This document shows positions 32,679 through 35,950 of a DNA stretch of 35,950 nt, piece by piece; position 1 is the first letter of the stretch; each line of letters starts with the position of its first letter. Made by a program: the position numbers and the translations under genes. The stretch is from Anaerolineae bacterium (GTDB taxonomy: Bacteria > Chloroflexota > Anaerolineae > Aggregatilineales > Ch27). The stretch is from assembly GCA_013178165.1 (NCBI GenBank), contig JABLXG010000037.1:1-35950 (forward strand). Reading direction: 5' to 3'. The notes below the pieces were generated by a model, which was not told the DNA's origin, did not search any database, and saw nothing but the letters and a program-made list of their open reading frames with translations.

Positions 32679-35600
32679 TTACTCCGCCTCGATCACCGGC
32701 ACCTGGCCGAAGTCATCCGGGCCAAGTGTGCCCACATTCGCCTGGGAGGGCGGATAGGCGCTGAGCATCTGCTCTTGTACCCCTTCCTCCGGATAGATCA
32801 CGTCCAGCAAGCGGGTGTGGTTGGTGTCCTGCGGCGCGCCGCCGATTCGCCACTGCTCGGCGCTCGGCAGCACGTCGCGAATGCGCCAGACGCCCGCCGC
32901 CGGGTACCCTTCCTGGCTGGCCACCGTCACCGCATAAGCCCAGTCAGCCGGGTCGCCGGGTAAGACACTGCGCGAGACGCTAATGGTGATCCGCCGCTGT
33001 CCGGCGTTGGTCACGATATTCAACGCCCCGTCGACCTGCACCGGACCCTCGGCGCCCGGACGGTAGATGCCCGGCGTCCAACCCTCGGCCCAGATAGCGT
33101 AATCCCAGGCATACTCCGGCGGGAACGCCGCATTGCGCCCTGGCAGGAGCAGTCGTGCGCCGTTCTGCGGCCCGTCAACATCGATATAGATATCTACGGT
33201 GTGGATACCCATGCCATTGGGTGCGCCCCAGTCGTTTTGCACCGGACCCCGGAAAGTGATGCGGAAGATGACCTGCTGGTCATCGTAGCCAACGGTGAAG
33301 CCCGTCGCGTCATACGCCCCGCCGCGGAATACGGCATCGCGCGGGTAGACATAACTCCCTGGCCCGTGATCGTCGCCGGTGGGATCGACCACATCCAGCA
33401 CCACATTGGGGATGGGCGCATCCGGCAGCACAATCTGGGCAGGTCCCTGCGGCGGCGCGACGGCGAGCATCGATTCATCCCGGCTGAAGATCAGGCGCAT
33501 GGCGATCTTATCGCCACTCTGCGCCGCCGGAGAGATCACTGCCGTCGGAGCCGCCAGTTCCAGCACATCCCCGCCAAGGGCCACCGTCTCCACGGCAGCC
33601 GTCTGCCGCCAGCCGCCAGCGCCATCGGCGTTGTAGAGCATCGCCTGCGGTGCGCCATCGGCGAACGTCACTTCAAGCAAACGACGCGCGCCAAAGCCAA
33701 GCACCGGGCGTCTGCCTTCTTCCTCCAGACGGCTGTAGGCGTTTTCCGGCAGGGCGTCCGGCCCGCGCAGATAGAAGCTATAGGTCGCGCCCGGTTCAAC
33801 GCCATCCAGCCTCAGAAACAGATTCTCGGTGTCAAAGCCGTAATACAGCCCCGTCGGCCCGACCCCGGCTGCCGCCAGATCGTAATACGTCGCGTTATCC
33901 CATTCCCCTTCCCCTACAGCACCGTCAACGGTCACCGCCAGGTCACCAGACGACGGCCGGTCGGGGAGTTGCGCCGCCTGCGGAATCACGGGGATGTAGA
34001 CAAAGCTGGGCGGCTCCACTGCAATCAGTTCATAAACCTGCCGCAGGTAATCTCGGAACTGTTCATCAAAGGAGGGGTCCTGGCCGGAGTCCTGATCGGC
34101 ACCATACCACCAGAACCAATCCGAGCCTTCGGCGATGTACATCGTCTCAAACGCCCGCTGCTTAAGCTCCGCGCTCAGGCGCGGCTCGGCGGCCTGCAAC
34201 GCGGTGCGCGTTTGCAGCAGGTACTCCCAGGCGCGATTCTCTTCCTCCTCGCCGATCCAGGTAGCGAAGTCCGGCGTCACCCACGAGCCAGGCCACAGGT
34301 TCTCGATCTGCCGCAACTCGCCGGCAATCTCCAGATATTCAGACGGTGTCACCGTCCGGATGTTCTCCGCTTCGGAAAGCAGGTGGTACATCGCATGCAG
34401 GAAGTCCTTGCCATCATTGTCATAGTATTCCCAGGCATTCTCCCCATCGAGGAGGATAGTCACCAGGTGTGGCCCCTCCGCCCCGGATTCGCGCAGCGCC
34501 GCCTGGATGTTGTTCAGTCTCGCCAGCAAGTCGGCGGCAGCCGCCTCGCCAGCCATGCCCGAATACTGGAAGCCTATCTTGTCGGAGATCAGCTTGTCGC
34601 GGAAGAAAACGGCCACCCGCCCGCCGCGCCCGCCGCGCACCTCATACGGGCGGTAGAGCGCGTCCGCCTGGATCACGGTATCGGCGCTGTCACGGGTGAA
34701 GTCTTCCACATCCGGCAGGCTGCGGGCCAGCACTTCCTCATCCGTTGCCATCCAGCGGATGCCGGCATTAGCCACCATCTGCACGATCTGAGGCGAAACC
34801 GAGCCTTCCGCCGGCCACATGCCGCGCGGCGGACGGCCAAAATGCGCCTCGTACATCGCCGCGCCCAGCTGTACCTGGGCGACTGCGTCCTGGCCGAAGA
34901 CGAATCGCTCCGGCAACTCGGCTTCCGGCATGGCCACCGCCGCCACATTACTATCGACCAATAGTGGCAGGATCGGATGGGCAAAAGGCGTCATGGTGAT
35001 CTCGATCTGTCCGGCCTCCTGCAGCCGGGCGTGATAGGGCAACACTTCGCCAATCAGCCGCAAGTGCTCGGCAAAGAGCACCACCTTGTCTTCCTCAGCA
35101 TAGTCCCTGCCCTTCGCCACTAACCCGGCCAGCGGTTCCTCCGCCAGCCAGTCAGGATCCGTCCAGGCCAGGTTGAAAAGCACCTGCAGGTCGCGGAAAT
35201 CCTGCGCTGACCAGCTTTCCAGCGCTGCGTCGATGCCCGCCTCATCGCGCATACCCAGTAGTTCCTGGTAGCGTGGGAAGCGAGCGATGATCTTCCGGTT
35301 GGTATCGAAGAAGCGCTCCAGCAGGAAACGCTTTTGCTCCGCCGAAAGCTCCTCAGCCGGGACTTCAGCCATCAGCCAGTAAAGGTCTTTAGCCCCGGCA
35401 GTGAAATCATCAAGCTGGCGGATCAGGCTGGGGGTATAGTTAAAAGTGACATGGATGTCAGGGTAGTCTTCCAGAATGGTCGCCATGTCCAGGTAGTCTT
35501 TGGTCGCGTGAACGCGCACCCAGGGCCGGATGTAAGCGCCGGTCTCCGGGTCTTTGAAATAGACTGGCTGGTGCTGGTGCCAGATGATGGCGACGTACAG

Positions 35601-35714
35601 CACATCGTCAGTAGCCTGGTGAGCCGGGCTGGCGGTCGCCGGCAGCGAACCGCACAGCAGGGCCAGGATCACTACCGCAAGGGCGAATCGATGCCAGCGC
35701 TCAACGTGCCTCAT
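32679..35714 (-). CDS. Secreted glycoside hydrolase family 57 with C-terminal glucodextranase-type domain
   Basis: A 1011-residue exported alpha-glucan-active enzyme, amylopullulanase-like. A signal peptide (about 1-30, cleavage near ATASPA) precedes the GH57 domain. Conserved region 1 is IIWHQHQPVYF (about 43-53), followed by PWVRVHATKDYLDM. The nucleophile glutamate is in GMWPAEGSVS (about 303) and the acid aspartate is expected in ILLDGENAWEYY (about 423). A beta-sandwich segment follows (from about 610). Near 800-960 a glucodextranase-C-type domain begins NVVLDVVDPTGDDHGPGSY. ATG 35714 has GAGGAGG six bases upstream; a TTG at 35732 is spurious. It probably degrades starch- or pullulan-like polymers outside the cell. 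Confidence 0.9.
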   Translation of the reverse strand: MRHVERWHRFALAVVILALLCGSLPATASPAHQATDDVLYVAIIWHQHQPVYFKDPETGAYIRPWVRVHATKDYLDMATILEDYPDIHVTFNYTPSLIRQLDDFTAGAKDLYWLMAEVPAEELSAEQKRFLLERFFDTNRKIIARFPRYQELLGMRDEAGIDAALESWSAQDFRDLQVLFNLAWTDPDWLAEEPLAGLVAKGRDYAEEDKVVLFAEHLRLIGEVLPYHARLQEAGQIEITMTPFAHPILPLLVDSNVAAVAMPEAELPERFVFGQDAVAQVQLGAAMYEAHFGRPPRGMWPAEGSVSPQIVQMVANAGIRWMATDEEVLARSLPDVEDFTRDSADTVIQADALYRPYEVRGGRGGRVAVFFRDKLISDKIGFQYSGMAGEAAAADLLARLNNIQAALRESGAEGPHLVTILLDGENAWEYYDNDGKDFLHAMYHLLSEAENIRTVTPSEYLEIAGELRQIENLWPGSWVTPDFATWIGEEEENRAWEYLLQTRTALQAAEPRLSAELKQRAFETMYIAEGSDWFWWYGADQDSGQDPSFDEQFRDYLRQVYELIAVEPPSFVYIPVIPQAAQLPDRPSSGDLAVTVDGAVGEGEWDNATYYDLAAAGVGPTGLYYGFDTENLFLRLDGVEPGATYSFYLRGPDALPENAYSRLEEEGRRPVLGFGARRLLEVTFADGAPQAMLYNADGAGGWRQTAAVETVALGGDVLELAAPTAVISPAAQSGDKIAMRLIFSRDESMLAVAPPQGPAQIVLPDAPIPNVVLDVVDPTGDDHGPGSYVYPRDAVFRGGAYDATGFTVGYDDQQVIFRITFRGPVQNDWGAPNGMGIHTVDIYIDVDGPQNGARLLLPGRNAAFPPEYAWDYAIWAEGWTPGIYRPGAEGPVQVDGALNIVTNAGQRRITISVSRSVLPGDPADWAYAVTVASQEGYPAAGVWRIRDVLPSAEQWRIGGAPQDTNHTRLLDVIYPEEGVQEQMLSAYPPSQANVGTLGPDDFGQVPVIEAE

Positions 35715-35842
35715 ATTCTGCCTCCTCAACAAATACTCACCGGCAACGCCCGCTGCGTCGCCACGCCGGATTGCAGCTATGCCAATCGTAACACAGCCGG
35801 GCCGTGCCAGACAGCCACCCCGTCACGGCTGTTGCAAAGTTG

Positions 35843-35950
35843 TCAGGGAGGAGCCAGAAGCAGGTCAAGCGCCAGGTCGAGCCGAGCATTGAAGAAGCGG
35901 CGTGCTTGGGGAATGAAGTCGAACTTCAACAACCGGATGAGCCCCAGGGT
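35843..35950 (-). CDS. C-terminal end of an unidentified gene (partial)
   Basis: On the minus strand an open frame enters from the right edge and ends at TGA (35845-35843). Its 35 residues are leucine- and arginine-rich (for example RFFNARLDLALDLLLAPP). They could be the end of a transposase or any other protein; too little is visible to name it. The 128 bases between it and the GH57 start hold no further gene. Confidence 0.35.
   Translation of the reverse strand, partial: TLGLIRLLKFDFIPQARRFFNARLDLALDLLLAPP

Noticed and set aside
33201..34964. A 587-residue open frame on the plus strand
   Set aside because: It lies entirely opposite the GH57 gene and has no recognisable protein features; long antisense frames are expected at this GC content.
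1..35950. CRISPR array or tandem repeat block
   Set aside because: No regularly spaced direct repeats were seen anywhere in the window.

Overview
This is a GC-rich bacterial chromosome segment. Gene content and protein style (tuf-rpmG-tRNA-Trp-secE-nusG-rplK-rplA order, an IS481-type element, many sugar-ABC and glycoside-hydrolase genes, a GH57 enzyme with a glucodextranase-type C-terminus, ROK regulator) suggest a Chloroflexota bacterium of the Anaerolineae type. That assignment is an inference, because the window holds no rRNA or marker tree.

Layout. (1) 1-3170, plus strand: translation and secretion core, with the end of tuf, then rpmG, tRNA-Trp, secE, nusG, rplK and rplA, closed by a strong intrinsic terminator. 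rplJ/rplL do not follow. (2) 3188-6604: ogt (minus), a decayed IS481-type insertion sequence whose transposase carries two frameshifts, then aspS. The transposase remnant runs in frame into aspS, an annotation trap. (3) 6605-11243: coaBC (with a possible switch-like leader), coaX, a P1/S58-family peptidase and an Fsr-like MFS exporter. (4) 11283-18059: murQ, a GH38 alpha-mannosidase, a CE7 acetyl esterase and a PLP aminotransferase, which are mostly carbohydrate and cell-wall scavenging. (5) 18074-31250, all minus strand: two adjacent transcription units forming one apparent sugar-catabolic system. Unit A is ROK repressor, L-fucose-isomerase-like enzyme, sugar-binding protein, two permeases and aldehyde dehydrogenase. 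Unit B is transaldolase, GH4 glycosidase, a split UxaA/SuyAB-type lyase and a LarA-type nickel hydroxyacid racemase. (6) 31350-35950: a secreted protein of unknown function, a secreted GH57 enzyme, and the end of another gene.

The most interesting part is region 5. It has importer, glycosidase, isomerase, transaldolase, aldehyde dehydrogenase, hydroxyacid racemase and two-subunit lyase, with no sugar kinase. That fits step for step a sulfoquinovose route: glycoside cleavage, isomerisation to sulfofructose, transaldolase release of sulfolactaldehyde, oxidation to sulfolactate, stereochemical inversion, then sulfo-lyase cleavage to pyruvate and sulfite. The transaldolase resembles, from memory, the sulfofructose transaldolase of Bacillus. 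Two steps would be new if confirmed: a GH4 enzyme as the sulfoquinovosidase and a LarA homologue as a one-enzyme sulfolactate racemase. This is a hypothesis from family knowledge and gene neighbourhood; a route for 6-deoxyhexoses or hexuronates has not been excluded.
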